Assembly (NCBI RefSeq): GCF_010015585.1
Contig: NW_022985075.1
Coordinates: 543,821 to 607,820 of the forward strand
Length of the DNA stretch: 64,000 nucleotides
Direction of reading: 5' to 3'
DNA from: Eremomyces bilateralis CBS 781.70
Taxonomy: Eukaryota; Ascomycota; Dothideomycetes; Eremomycetales; Eremomycetaceae
The notes beneath the pieces were generated by a model. It had not been told where the DNA came from, did no database searches, and saw nothing but the letters and a program-made list of their open reading frames with translations. The translations under genes were made by a program, and so were the position numbers. Of this stretch, positions 10,501 to 24,978 are shown one piece after another (position 1 is the first letter of the stretch; every line of letters starts with the position of its first letter).

Positions 10501-13500
10501 TCGGCGATGGAGGTGACGAAGTTGATTTCCGAGTCTCTGCTGGGACCCAAGTCAAACCGGACTCGGGCTCAGCGGGCATTCAAGGCTCCCAACGATGGGA
10601 CAAAACATGTCCAAATCGGCGCAAGATGGCTGAGATGCGGAGACGGCAATGCTGAAGACGTGTCGGACTACATTATCACACCCTTCATCCAGAGCAATCT
10701 TGACAATTTGGTGCGCGCGGTATCTGCGAGGCGGTATCCGATTCTGCTCCAAGGCCCGACATCGTCCGGGAAAACGAGTATGATCGAATACCTTGCTCGA
10801 CGATCGGGCAACAAATTTGTGCGCATCAACAATCATGAGCATACTGATCTGCAAGAGTACTTGGGCTCGTATGTTTCCAAAGGGGGCGAACAAGTAGAGT
10901 TCCAAGATGGGGCTCTCGTCCAGGCGATGCGGAAGGGCTATTGGATTGTCCTCGACGAGCTGAACTTAGCCCCGGGAGAAGTCCTCGAAGCGTTGAATCG
11001 GCTTCTCGACGACAACCGGGAGCTGTTCATCCCCGAGACGCAGGAGACGGTCCTTCCGCACCCCAACTTCGTCCTCTTCGCTACGCAGAATCCGGCGGGG
11101 CTGTACGGGGGTCGCAAGCACCTCTCGCGTGCATTTCGCAACCGGTTCCTGGAGATGCACTTCGACGATATTCCGACGGAAGAACTCAGCCATATCCTCT
11201 ACCAGCGGTGTTCCATGCCCCAATCGTGGGCCAACCGGATCGTCGCAGTGTACCAGCGACTCTCGCAACTCCGCCAGCAAAATCGGCTGTTTGAGCAGAA
11301 GAGCTTCGCAACTTTGCGAGACCTCTTCCGTTGGGGTGGGAGACCGGCGTCGACGATCGAAGAACTTGCGGAGAATGGTTACATGCTCTTGGCCGAGAGG
11401 GTTCGGAAGGAAGACGAACGGGCCATGGTCAAGACCGCGATTGAAGAGTGCATGAGCAAAGCGCGAGCGCGTGTCACGATCGATCTTGAAAAGCTCTACA
11501 ATGGCGATTTGACCAACATGCAAATCGACTATCCTCGCAACAACGCCGCTTTTGTCGACACCTCTGCGATGCGAAGAATGATCACCCTTCTCGCGCATGC
11601 TTTCAGAAACCATGAGCCAATTCTCTTGATTGGCGAAACCGGATGTGGAAAGACCACAGCGTGTCAAGTCATGGCGCTGCTCAAGGAAACGCTGCTGTTA
11701 ACCGTGAATGCTCACCAGAACACCGAGGCTGGAGATCTTCTCGGTTCGCAACGGCCGATTCGCAATCGGGCCTCCATCGAGTCTGATCTCGTCGCGGCGT
11801 TGACGACTGCCCTTGACTTGCAAGGCGTATCACATCCACCTGCGTCAACTCTATCCGACTTCCTTCATGCCTACGACATCTCTGCGAAAGATCAATTGCC
11901 AAAAGACCTCCAGAAATCGATCGAAGCGAATCGTCTTCGACACTCTCAGCTTTTTGAATGGTCGGACGGACCCCTTGTCCAGGCCATGAGAGAGGGGAAT
12001 TTCTTCCTTCTCGACGAGATCTCTTTGGCCGACGACTCTGTGTTGGAGCGGCTGAACAGCGTCTTGGAGCCGAAGCGGGAGATTTACCTCGCCGAGAAAG
12101 GAGGTGAAGGCCAAAGCATCCAGGGAGCCGACGGCTTCCAGTTCATGGCGACCATGAACCCGGGCGGAGATTATGGCAAGCGCGAGCTCTCTCCAGCCTT
12201 GCGAAATCGCTTTACCGAGATTTGGATCCCCAACATGACCGACCAGGAAGATCTGCTCGTTATCCTCGAAGCCAGGCTTGCTGCGCATACACGGCCGTAT
12301 GGAAGCCGGCTGCTGCAGTTCGCCAAGTGGTTCGGGCAGCAATACAATACCGGAATGACGGAGAGCATATCGCTGCGGAAAATGTTAGGTTGGGTTCAAT
12401 TCGTCAATAGCTTCCCAGAAACCAGCATCCAGGAAGCCATTGTCCATGGCGCTGCATTGGTTTTCATCGACGCCCTCGGTGCAAATCCTGCGGGCTTGAT
12501 CTCCGTTAATCAGGCCAATGTGGAATCCGAACGCCTGGTATGCCTGAACAGCTTGTCGGAGCTCTTTCAGTTCAACGCCACCTTGATTTACTTCGTCACT
12601 GCCGACATAGGGATCTCGAACACTGCGATATCCGTTGGCCCGTTTCAACTTCCTCGGACAGAGACTCCGGCCGACAACGGGGACTTCAGCATGGTTGCTC
12701 CAACGACTCGATCGAACATCATGCGCATTGCCCGAGCGATGCGTTTGCCGAGGCCGATACTCATTGAAGGTGCGCCTGGCGTTGGGAAAACAACCCTGGT
12801 GCTCGAACTTGCTCGGTTACTCGGGAAACGAATTACGCGAATCAATCTCTCGGAGCAGACCGATCTCATGGATTTGTTCGGGTCGGACGTTCCATCGGAA
12901 GGCTCGGAGCTGGGCAAATTCGTTTGGCACGATGCACCGTTTTTGACCGCCATGAAACGAGGCGATTGGGTGTTGTTGGATGAGATGAACTTGGCTTCGC
13001 AGCCGGTCTTGGAAGGTCTCAACGCTTGTCTGGATCACCGTGGCGAAGCGTTCGTTCCAGAGTTGAACCAGACATTCGCAAAGCACCCTGGTTTCATGGT
13101 TTTCGCAGCCCAGAATCCACATCATCAGGGCAATGGTAGGAAAGGATTGCCTGCCTCTTTCGTTGATCGGTTCACTGTGGTATACGCCGAGTCGATGGTA
13201 GCTACTGATTTCGAGCTGATCTGCACACAATCGTTCTCAGACCTTCCACAAGATTCCATCGAGAAGGTGGTCCGTTTCAGCGAGGAAATCGGCAAGCAGC
13301 TTGACAACCGGCGTTTTGGAACCGTTGGAGGTCCCTGGGAATTCAACTTGAGAGACGTTCGAAGATGGCTGGAATTACTGCAGTCACAACGACAGACTCT
13401 CCCTCACGTCCCGCTCGAACACTTTTTCAACCTCATCTGCCTTCAACGATTCCGCACTGGCGAGGACGCGGAGAAAATCCGGCAGCTTTGCCTCGACGTA

Positions 13501-16500
13501 TTTGGGCCTCCCCCAGCCCCAGCAGCATTCCACAACCTCTCTCAAGACCGATATCAAGTTGGCCTGGCGTTGCTCCCGCGGTCACTCGACACCGCCGAAA
13601 GCTCGACTCCTATCACCAACCTCGGGGCCGGGGTTGGATCTCTCCTTGAATCTATCGTCTTCTGTATCGACAGGGCGTGGCCAGTTCTTTTGACTGGTCC
13701 GAGCGGGTGCGGGAAGTCTCATGTCATCCGTTACCTATCAGCTATGGCGGGCGCAAAGCTCGTCAATCTTTCGCTGAACGCCGATACTGACTCCAGTGAC
13801 CTCATTGGTGGGTACGAACAATATGATGCGATGAGGCATATTGCGACTGCCATTGCACAGCTTCGTTCCATTCTTCAAGTCCGAGTCATCCAGATTTGCC
13901 TTCAGACCGAGAACCAGTCTTCCCCTTCTCCTTTGGTGACAAATTTGTTTGAGCTTCTTTCGGATTTGTCTTCATTTCCTCAAGTTGATCTCAAGTCCAT
14001 CCTTCGCAAAGTCGACGATGTTATTGCCGTCCATAGCATGGAGGATATTGCTCCCATCGCTTCTGAACTCTGGAGTCTCGCGCTTGAGGTGGCGCAGCAG
14101 CAGCATGCACGGTTCGAGTGGGTTGATGGAATTGTAATCGAAGCAATGAGCCAGGGATATTGGCTTGTTCTGGATCAAGTTAATCTCTGCAGTCCATCAG
14201 TACTTGACCGGCTGAACTCCCTACTGGAACCCGGCCGTACTCTCAGTGTCAGCGAACACTCCACGGCGACGGGCGAGTCACGGGTGATACGTGCCCACCC
14301 CTCTTTCCGCATCTTTATGACAATGGATCCCCTTCATGGGGAGCTCTCGCGAGCAATGCGGAATAGATCGGTTGAGCTTCATCTCCAGAAAGCGCCTCTC
14401 CAAAGCTCTACTCGCTTCCATCAAAACCTCGAGTCATTGACTTATAGGCTTGAGAGATTCGGCGTGCTCCCATACTCTCAAAAGGATGTGCATTCAAAAT
14501 ACGTAGTGGAACTCGTATGCGAACATCTTAGCCCACATGAGCTTCAGCACAGCGAAGACTTTCTTGATCTCATGTCACAACAGCATGTTGTTGAAGCCGA
14601 ACAAACAGGCGGATCGCTTTTCCTTTCGCTCAGTAAAGCGTTGGGTAGTTCCATCACAAGATGGAATCACTTACAAGAAGGCTCCCTTCAAACTTTTGGA
14701 CAGAGATTCTCCTCTGCACAGGTAAAGATTGTTTTCCTTCTTCTTCCTTTTCGATCTTGCTTACGAGTCAATCAGCCTATCAACGCTTTGAACAATGAAA
14801 TCTCCCTTTACAATCAAGCGCGTTCCTCTTCAGCGATCGAGTACGAGTTCGACCTGTTCGACTTGGTAGGAAGAGTTGCCCAGTTCCATTCTTTCCTTCT
14901 CCAAGTTCGAGAAACGCTCGGAAGCAAGCCGGTTACTCAACTTGAGCTATCCCTCGCTCTTGCAGATCGCAAACCGAGCGCAGCGCTTCAGTTAAGTCGT
15001 ATTGCGGAATTTCTCTTCGGCATCGACCATCTGTTGACATCCATGCTGCCAAGCATGTTTAATCACATACCTTTCAATGCGGTAAGTCTGAATTGACAGT
15101 TCGACACAGATGGTAGAGTATCTAACATCCACCTAGGGTTCATTGAGAGGCTTCCATGATTTCTTCATCTTCATCGACCAGGTTCTTTCTCTTGCCCATC
15201 CGTCCGACAAGAATACTCCCTTCGACCTTGGCCTATTTAATTGCCTAACTTTCCTTGGCCGCTCGCTTGTTCAAAGACTCTCGAAGACGGGAGGTCATCT
15301 TGGTGGATTAGGCCAACAAATCCTAAGTCTCTCCACACTAATAGACAGTAATGGCGGGATGCAATCGGGCTTGGGCTTAGACAGGATTTGGAATCAGTTT
15401 CGACCGATTGTGCCACCGTCCACCGCTCGCTTGCAAGCATTACTCGAACTCGAATCAGTGTCGGATCAACTCGACTCCGTTATGAATCGGAATTATGCAA
15501 ATCTTCAGCTTTTGACCAACGTTCGGAACTCAATGTTGAAAACTCTTTCTGGGCTTTGGAAAGAGACTGAGGGCGACCATGAGCGGTTAGTTTCGCTGAT
15601 CCGATCAGAGATGATGCGTCTTACTGAGGTTGCTGATCCGTCCCGCGGATTTGGCCCATACTTTGCGGACGAGTTCAGAGAAATGCTTCGATTTGTTGAC
15701 GACTACGAGTTCGTAGCTGGAGATCCTGGTGCCATTCAGCTGGCAGTACTCTCAGGGGTCCGAACAAAAGATGTCTGCCTTAATGATGTCCAAAGCAACC
15801 AACTTGTGCGGCCACTGGCGAGCCTGAACAAAATAACAGGTGGTGTTTCAGAGGCGGGCATAACCAATCGATACGAGAATTTGGCGATCAAATGCCTAGC
15901 CAAACTGTAAGTTGCTCTAGTTCTTCGCCTCATTTGCTCCTGCTGACAACGGTTTTTAGGACAATACTGCCAGACATGCGACTGAAGCATCTGAAAGGTA
16001 TGCTTGTCGAGATGCAAACCATGGGACAGCAGCTTGCCAGAAACCCTGGGCTACTGTGCTCGAGCAGAATGGATTCTCTCGATCGTTTGCTCCGAAGCAT
16101 GTTCGACCGTATCGTGGAGTCGAACAACTGCACTCAATTGCCTCCTTTGGAGAACACGACCGAGATACAGCCAGAAGTCACAGAGGTTGACTCTCGATAT
16201 GAGGCTTCCGATCCTGCCGCACAATTCTTCCAGAAAACCCGATCTCGATTCCTGAACCCAGTTTCCAGGTATCTTGAAGCCCGCCGGTCCTCATCTTGCA
16301 GCCTCCATGAAGCATCGTCCGCATGGGTCTCATTTGGTCTTGCCTGCATATACATCACTGTCCCCAACGTTGAATATGACCCTGCAACCAGGGAGATGCT
16401 TCAATTGGATCGATTTGTTCGCATGAAGAATGACTTGATGCATCGCATCGGAGGCGTAGAGACGTACTTGGCCGCTTTCGGCGCCTCGGACTCGAATCTC

Positions 16501-19500
16501 CGGTTGACTATGCTTCAGTCCAGGCTTGCTTTGACGGGCGAGTATTCTGCAACGTTGCCTCGACTCCCGAGGCCGAAGAAATCACAGATGCATCTCTTGC
16601 AGCGGGATTTCAATACTCTGCTTGTCCTCAGTCGTGGGATCGAAGCGTCATTCTTGAACAGCACGAACCCTCAGGTGGACGAAACGGCGCTAAACAATCT
16701 TGCTCAAATCAGTTTCCGTCTGAAGCATTCATATCGTCACTACGAGGATATCACCTTCCTTGTGAATGGTTTCATCCACTGCCTAATGCTTGGCCTGATT
16801 TTAGCAAAGGAGGCCAAGAACGACAAGCAGGTGGACGACATACATCCCTGCAAATCTCTTCAGTCCGTTGTGCCACTTTTGGGTGATGAAGCTACACGAT
16901 TCGACCTACGAAATTACGCACCGATGCTTATGTTTGGGGATGATTCTTTCATATCTGCTCTCCTTCAAGTCGTCTCGTTCCACTCCTGCGTCCAGGATGA
17001 CTTCACACAATCCGACTCAAACGGCGAGATTTTACATACCGTCTTCCGTTCTGTGGATCAAAGGTGGGCGTCCAAGCTTTCAAGTGACCAGGATGTGGAA
17101 GCGGCGCGCACGAAATGGTATGCGTATAGGGGAGCTCAGCATTTGCCTGAAACTGAAGAAGAAGAACTGGAAGAACTGTTCCCTCTCTCCGAGGAGCAAG
17201 AAGGTGCGAACCCTGATACAATCTCGGGCTTGCTATCCTCTAGAAGGCTCTGTGACTTGCACCGAGCACTATTTCTTTCGAACGGTGAGGCCACTGAGCA
17301 GCTGATTTCATTACTGCATCACATGAATCAGTGCCTGGCTCGTGACGAATTGAGTCAGGATGGCATTTCGGTTCCATCTGCAACAGTCTTCCCTCTCTTG
17401 GTCCGCAAGGTCAACGAGCTCATCCGCGGATATTCCAGCGATGTGTCACCCAGCAACCAGTCCAACTTCTATAGCGGTGCGAACGTCTCGCAAGCTCGGA
17501 AGTTCCTTGAAATTCTGGACAATTGCCGCCGCCGATTCCAGCAAATTGGCGAAGCCTGGCCTGATCACGCTGTTCCGATCGAGGTGATATCGCTCTGCGA
17601 TGAGTTTGACGAATCTCAGCATGACGAGCCTTTGGCCAAGCTGATAGCCAAAGCCGAAAAAATACATCGCTCAATTCACAGGTGGCAGCAAGTGACGAGT
17701 CGGGAGTATAGTGCCGCAGGACAATACGATACATTGACGACGCTGATTATCGATTGGAGACGACTGGAGCTGGGGTCTTGGGCTGGCCTTTTTGACGACG
17801 AGCTGAAGGCTTCCCAGGAAAAAGCAAAGGAATGGTGGTTTTTAGGCCTCCGAAACATCGTCATCCTCCCCGAGGGCCTTGTGATGGCTGGAGAAACCTC
17901 CAAGTCTCATCTTGCCGACCTGTTGAGTGGTGTCCATGAGTTCCTTTCCACAGCGCCGTTCGGCCAGTTCACCGAAAGACTCCGGATACTCTCCCAATTC
18001 CGAGCACACTTAGACATGAGATCGAAGCATGTCAAGGGTCTTGCAGGCTTCCCAGAGGGACTGTCCAACATACTCAACTTCTACGCTCTATTTGAGGGTC
18101 ATGTCCAGAATTATATCAAGGAGCATAGGTCCGTACTGGAGAAAGAGATCAAAACAGTGATCCAGCTCGCATCCTGGAAAGACCAGAACATCGACTCTCT
18201 CGAGCAGAGCTCGAAGACATCGCACCGAAAGCTGCTGAGGATTGTCAAGAAACTTAGGACCGTCTTGAATGAACCAGTCTCCTCGATCGTCAAGAAAGGA
18301 CCTGCACTTCAAATCAGCAGCCTCACCCCAAAGACCAAACTCCACACGTTGACAATCGATATACCCTCCGCCGCTCTTCCTTTGGCGGGGGGTCTTGGTC
18401 AAGTGGAGGCTTGGGAGAGCAGACCGATGCGATTTCAAAATGCGTACGCAACGGCACAAATGATGACACGGAAGACTCCTGTTCTAGAACACGGTTTGCA
18501 GGAGTCACAAATTCTCGAGGCTTTCCTCCACGACCTGAGTGGTATGATATCGGAACTACAAAAGGAAACCCCAAAGACCTTGACCGAGGAGAATACAGAC
18601 GAGGTCAAATTCCTAACGATGAGAAAGCGTAAGTTACTCAACGAGACCATTCGCCAATTGAGACATTTTGGGTTCGGTGGGAGTCTTTCCACTGCTACGC
18701 TTGCAAATCAAGAATCATTGGCCCAAATCTCCACGATTTCGCGCCCTCCCGGGTGCGGAGAGGGAATATTTGACTTCCAGCATGCCGAGCAAAGGTTTTT
18801 CAGGACCCTTCATCTTGCCCCTCAGATACGCAACGCTACTCAGGAGCATTCTTCGGACTTGTCGCGCGAAGACGTTCAAAAATGCGCAACATTGTTCGAG
18901 GTGCTGCTTCACCATACGATTACTCAACGGACCCGGTCCTCAGACGTGTTGGACTCCTTCAGCAAATTGGAAAGCAATGTGCAAGCACTATACAACATGG
19001 CCGCTGCTAGCAAAGAATCCAAGCTATCCAAGACCACGGCTGAGAACCCCGTCAGCATGGACAACTTCCTAGGATATTTGATCCCTGTGTTGAACGTTGG
19101 CATTCTGAACATCAAGGATCAAGCGGAAGTCGCTCAACTCGAGCGAGGGTCGTTCATCAGTTCACTTCAGGATTACGTGATTCAGCTTCGGACCACGCGA
19201 GCTGAATATGCCGCTCTCCCATCACTTCCTCATGGGGTGACTTCTCTTGTGCATCTTGATTGGGAGCAAAAGGCAGAGAAAATCACTCAGGCTCTACAAC
19301 TTGAATTGATAGGTGCACGCGAGCACTTTCCAGAGTTGACAATTATGGTGGACAAAATCATCCCTTGGACTACACGCAGCTGCGTCAACGGCGGTCCCGA
19401 GCAGGAAACAAACGACAATCGAATCGACTCCTCAACTGTGGAGAGCATCTTTGAAGTCTGCGATGCCATGCTCGTCTCAATCCAAGAAGCGGGCAAGGCA

Positions 19501-22299
19501 GTAGAAACATTCCCAGACTCGACTGATATCAAATCATGGTTGACTAAATCAGGGCAGTCGATGAAGAGTATAACGGCCGGCCTCCATCTAGATTCGACCT
19601 CAATCAGACTTGGAGCACTTCTGGAATCCTTCTCACGCCTCGGTCAGGACAGTGTGGAAAGCCTTGGGCCTATTCTTGTCTCAGTGCTTCCAATCATTGC
19701 ACAATTCAGGAATATCTCTCAAGCAGCAGTGTTGCGAAATGCCAAGTACTACTCGCAACTCTGTGCTCTTGTGGAGTTCCTTGCCCAGACATTCTCCAAA
19801 TTAGCTACTGATGGCTTCTGCAATCCACAGGACCTCAACAATGATGTGGATGTTGGGGCAGAGAAGCTGGAAAGCGGTACAGGATTAGGGGATGGTGACG
19901 CCGCAGGAGCAAATAACATCAGTGGAGAGATAGAGGACGAAGAAGAGTTGGAAGATATTGAAAAAGATTCGGCGGAGAAAGAGGATGGAGCGGAGGATAC
20001 TGCTGAGAAAGATGCAATCGAAATGGGAGAAGACGACAACACTGGAAAGATTTCTGACGTGTCAGATTCTGAAGGTGAAGATGACGACAAATCCGATGCT
20101 GAGGACGATCTAGACGAAGATGTGGGAGATCTTGACAATAATGATCCCGATGCCATAGACGAGAAAATGTGGGATGAGGCGGGAGAGAGCATGAAGGAGG
20201 AAAAACAGAAGGATCAAAAGGGCCAGCGGCAGGACGAAACTGAGCAGGCGGATGACAACGGAGAGCCGGAGACCGAAGAGGGTGCGGAGGAGGACTTCAT
20301 CAGCGACAAGGAGATGGGGGAAGAACAGGATGAACAACGGCCCAATGAGGAGCATGACGTTCTCGATATGCCCGAAGACCTCGATATGGATGGAGATGAG
20401 TCGACGGCATCTGAAGATTCCTTTGACCGCACAATTGAGGAAGACATGCTCCCAGAAGACAGCGCCCCTCCAAAGGAAAAGGAAGGTAGCGTCGAGACGG
20501 AAGAACCCGACGAAGAAGGCGTTGAAAATCCACCGGGCCAGGACATTGATGATGAAATGGAAGATGAAATGGAGGTTGACGAGGAAGAAAATCCGGACGT
20601 GTCGGCGGAAGCTGAGGATGTGGATGGCATGGATGTTGATGAGGAAGATGAAGCACCGAAAAGTCAACCACAGGAACAAACGAATGGTCTCTCACAGAAT
20701 GAGGAGGCTAACCAGGGTGCCGACCAGACCGAAACGCACGACTTGACCACCGATCAAGAACAGGATGCGGAAAATGGCCCAGCAGAAACAGTGCCTTCAA
20801 CAGCTTCAGCGGAACCAAAGAACGAGCAAGAAGCTGATGAGGCCATCCCTGGCGCTGAAAAGGACCCCGACAACACGCGTTCTGATGGCCCGCCTTCCGA
20901 AGAGGTATCACGCTTCAAGCGTCTTGGAGATGTTCTGGAAAAATGGTTCAACAAGCAAGTCAAAAACAGTACCCCTCAAGAAAAGCAAGACAATACAAAG
21001 TCCGATCAGGACATGGCAAAGGCTGAGCTGTCCCACGTCCAAGAGGGCGACGAAGAGGGTGATGGGCAGGCTCTTGGTACTGCTTCGAAAGACCAGATAC
21101 GAGCCTTGGATCGCGAGCAAGGGATTGACGTCGACGATGAGGATGAAGACGGAGTGCCTCTATCTCCCCAATCTTCACACGGAGGATCGGAGGATGCGAA
21201 TATGGACGACAACGAATCTACGATTGATGGGCAGGCGCATTCTTTCGGGCCGAACGCAACGGCCAGAGATCCTCAGGCAGATAAGGATCAAGACGCCGAT
21301 GCGAAATCCATTGATGACCTGGACCTAGCCGACGACATGGACGAACAGATGGAATCCATGGACCTAGAGGATCGGACACCTTGCCTTGAAGATCTACAAG
21401 ATGCCGATGCCGCGCGTTCCCTTTGGAAACACGACGAGGCGCGGATCCGGCCCCTTGCGCTGGCGCTCACCGAACAACTCCGCTTGATCCTCGAACCCAC
21501 GCTGGCGTCGAAGATGCGGGGCGACTTCCGCACTGGCAAGCGACTGAACATCCGGCGCATCATCCCCTACATCGCGTCCGGCTACAAGCGCGACAAGATC
21601 TGGATGCGCCGATCCATCCCGACGCGACGCACCTACCAGATCCTGCTCGCGCTGGACGACAGCAAGAGCATGGCGGAGAACCGCAGCTGGGAGCTGGCGC
21701 TCGAGAGCACAACGCTCGTGTCGACGTCCCTCAACATGCTGGAGGCCGGCGAGTTGGCCGTGGTCGGGTTCGGGGAGGACGTCAAGGTGGTCCATGAATT
21801 TGGCAAGCCCTTCTCCAACAACGCTGGTGCCGAACTGTTCGGACAATTTACCTTCCAGCAATCCAAAACGGACATCCTGAAATTGCTGAGGCGCAGCATC
21901 GGGATTCTTCGAGATTCGCGCGCGCGACAATCCGGCTCCGCCGCGGAGCTCTGGCAGTTGATGATCGTCATGAGCGATGGGCACTGCGAGGACCATGAAC
22001 GACTACGGGCCTTGGTCAGACAAGCGCAAGAGGAACGGGTCATGGTCGTGTTTGTCGTCCTGGACGCCGCCAACGACACCGGCAACGGTTCCACCGAGAA
22101 GAAGTCCAGCATTCTGAACCTTCGTTCCGCGGAGTTTGAGCAGGATGCGAATGGCGAGACAAAAGTGGTGTGGCGGAATTATTTCGACACGTTCCCGTTC
22201 CAATGGTACGCGCTCGTGCAGAACATCGAAGAGCTGCCATCGGTTTTGGCCAATGCTTTACGGCAGTGGTTTGCGGAGGTGGCGGTTACTGGGGGTTAG
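7543..22299 (+). CDS. MDN1: midasin (Mdn1/Rea1), giant AAA+ ribosome-assembly ATPase
   Basis: Dynein-like ATPase that strips assembly factors (Rsa4, Ytm1) from pre-60S particles in the nucleus. Exons 7543-15081, 15137-15906 and 15960-22299 give about 4882 aa, the usual length. Six AAA modules carry Walker A motifs GLPGSGKT (~299), GETGAGKTS (~630), GPTSSGKTS (~1070), GETGCGKTT (~1363), GAPGVGKTT (~1742) and GPSGCGKSH (~2052), several with LLDE/VLDE Walker B partners. A long helical linker follows, then a D/E-rich tract (about 4060-4590) and a C-terminal MIDAS domain with ALDDSKSMAEN (DxSxS, ~4668). A GT...AG segment of exactly 54 bp (14722-14775) inside exon 1 encodes a hydrophobic insert (IVFLLLPF) and is probably a third, frame-preserving intron, which would remove 18 residues. 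ATG 7543 is the first ATG in frame. Confidence 0.96.
14722..14775 (+). other. probable frame-preserving 54-bp intron within midasin
   Basis: Begins GTAAAG after CTGCACAG, has a pyrimidine-rich body and ends GAGTCAATCAG before CCTATCAACGC. It contains no stop and is 18 codons long, so the frame reads through it. The encoded VKIVFLLLPFRSCLRV differs from the surrounding hydrophilic helical linker, which favours an intron. Confidence 0.6.
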
Positions 22300-22483
22300 A
22301 GGGATCAGCGACGGAGTTTGTACAGTAATAGAAATAGAGTCGTGAGACAGAGCTATAGGCTCAGTGATTTCGATTGTTGCACCCCATATCTGACTATGGT
22401 ATCAGCGACGCCATACAACCCTCCGTGCACAATAACAAAACATCCATCATACACCACCAACTCCCAACGCGAACGACATTGCC

Positions 22484-24978
22484 TCATAGCAGATCGTTCT
22501 GAAACTTCCTCACCCCCGTCTTAATCTCATCCACAATCTCCACCGCCTCAGCGCGGCTCTGCGCCTCGAAATCATACCGCTTCGACTCCCGCTCCCGGTA
22601 GATGATGACGCGGAACATCCGCGGATGCCGCCGGCTCACCTTGCAGCCGACAATGGTGCTGTAGTGCATCGCTGAGGTCTTCGCGTTGACGTCGAAGAGG
22701 GCCTTGGTGCCGCCGGCCCCGGACTCGCTCGGCATGAGGTGCAGATACTCGCCGTCCAGCGCCATGATGCGCGCGCTTGATGAGGAGAACGACATCGGCT
22801 GCTTCCGGGTGACGTTGTACCGCTTGTAATTCGCGATGCTGAACAACGCGTCGTGCTTTTGCGCCAACGGATTGAGCAATGTCGGGGCGCCTTTCTTCCC
22901 CTTCTTGGTCGTTCCGCCGGGAGATATGAAGAGCGGCGCATTGGGCGTGCTGCTCCCCGGCGACCCGCTTAATCCAAAGCTTGCCTCGCCGACGAACCGC
23001 CGTCTGGTCAGGTCTAGTTCAGATCGATCGCCGAGCGCCTCGACGATCCGATCGTTGGGCGCGACGGTGCTGGTCCCGCCGACTTTGAGGATATACAGCC
23101 CTTTGTCGACATTGAACTTTTTGCACACCTGATCAAAGACGTCGGCGAGGTAGGTGTCCGTGGTGGTTTCGATCGTCACGGTGCGGGTGAGGAAGCTATC
23201 GTCGGTAAATCGAATGACCAGCGACTTCGTGACTCCGGTCCGTGGAGTGGCTTGGGGCGCCGGTGCGGCCGGTGTGTCCATAAGATTCGCATTTCTTCGG
23301 AACCCTTCGGCGGTGTGGGCGGGCCCGATAATTGGATTTCGAAACGCGCTGACATTAGAGCTTGGTGCGAACGATGCGGGAGGAGCCCGTTGCAGGGCGG
23401 GAGAGGATTCCTCGCGCTTGACGACGTCTTGGGATTCCTTCGCGGCTGCGGCCTCTCGGCTGTACTCAGGGGTCTGCGCTTCGTTATCTTTGAACTGGGC
23501 TTCATCTGCTGCCACGAGTGCAAACTCGTCCCAAGGTTTTTCTCGTGAGCGTAGACGCGCCCGATTATTGTTAGACGTAAAATCAGAGATTGGTCGCGTC
23601 CGGACGAGGGCAGGAAAGTCCATATCCACTTCTTCGTCCTCGACCATCCGAAGGGTCCATGCATTGACGTTCATTTGCAGTCCGCTCAGGGGCGGTTCGA
23701 TGGCTTCATCTCCGAATCTCCACAATGCCAGTCCGATGGCATCTGCAACAGACACTCGAGACCCATCGTGGCTAGCCCTCATCATGAGAACTTCATATGG
23801 CTTGGTAGGCCGTTTGGAGAAAGGTGCGTAAATCTTGATGTATAATGGGTTTGGATCCCCTTTGCCCGAAAGAGAGGCAAACCGTTGGAACGGACTCTCT
23901 GAGCCCTTATCCTTGGCAACTAACGCTTGTGTGAGCGCGCTGACGGGAGGGAGCATGCTTATGGGGCGTGGAGGTGGAAGCGCCTGTAAAATGGGCGGCG
24001 GATGCCTTGATTTCTTCGGGGATGTGTTCATCAACGAAGGAGATACGATGGGGTTCAGGCGCATTTGTAAGGGGGAAATCGAGTCGTTTGCATCGGGCCC
24101 TAATATCGAACCGGAGTCGGCCGAGCCCGCGAATTCCGACGACAGAGTGCTGTCCGAATCTTCCGCCACATCGACATCCTGTATAGCCACGTCGCTCGGG
24201 CGTCGTTCTTCCTGGATGCTCTCCGAAAGGAACAGTGCCGTTTTCGCGGTCATCGCTCGGGGGCCTTGTTGGATTTGCGCAAACGGAGGGCCCAGCTCAT
24301 TGTCGGACGACATATCACTGCTTGTGGTTGTGTCCCGTCTCGGACGCGTGAGAGCGCCGAGCTGGCCTAGTGATCCTCGTCGTAGACCTCTCCCATCCGG
24401 AGGCCTGGACGGGGAGGTAACAAGCACCGCGGGCCCATCTTGAATACTCGGGGATGAGCCAGCACGGTTTCGGACTGGCATCTTGCTGAACTTGATTTGT
24501 TGTGCGGCTCTTTGAAACCCGTCCTCGTCCTCGTCGGTTTCATCGCTAAGGTCGCTGCTATCCTCCTCTTCGATCTGCTCTCTCCGACGTCTCCGTTTGG
24601 TATTCAGTCCAGGGCCAACTGTTTCGCCGCTGGCAGCGCCGCCAGTGATCATCCCGCCCTCATCGTCATCCTCTAGCTCCTTTCCGCCAACGCCTGCGGA
24701 GCGCGGCGCCTGGAAATAATCGGCGGTAATAGCGGTTGGGATCGGAGGGGAGTAGGTCCGCTTGATATCGGATTGGTTCAGCGTCCAACCAGCCGCTCGA
24801 TAAGCCGGGTTGTTCAGGACCGATGTGTTGACGTTAATGAGACGCTCCCCAACGCCGTCTTTGATATTGGCTAGATATGACGTCCGTAGCTGATATAGGA
24901 CGAAGCTGTTCGAGAATTAGCGCCACCCCACTCCGTACTTCGGTCTTTTCCTCACTCTTCGTCCTGGAGTAGCGACAT
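22484..24978 (-). CDS. AVO1: TORC2 subunit Avo1/Sin1
   Basis: Scaffold subunit of TOR complex 2 at the plasma membrane; its CRIM domain presents AGC kinases to Tor. Exons are 24978-24956 (23 nt, MSLLQDED) and 24905-22484, with a 50-bp intron carrying GCTAAT, giving 814 aa. The conserved N-terminal block FVLYQLRTSYLANIKDG...ERLINVN...NPAYRAAGWTL is rebuilt by the splice. A Ser-rich disordered region follows. The CRIM domain spans about 360-450 (PLYIKIYAPFSKRPTKPYEV, LALWRFGD, LNAWTLRM-like), a Ras-binding-like ubiquitin fold about 582-660 (KSLVIRFTDDSFLTRTV), and a C-terminal SIN1 PH domain about 695-812 (YKRYNVTRKQPMSF, STIVGCKVSRRHPRMFRVI). Converges on midasin with only about 180 bp between stops. 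Confidence 0.94.

Noticed and set aside
20110-20963. Minus-strand frames rich in Ser or hydrophobic residues opposite midasin's acidic region
   Set aside because: GAA/GAT codons read antisense give Ser/Phe/Leu-rich frames; no independent signal.
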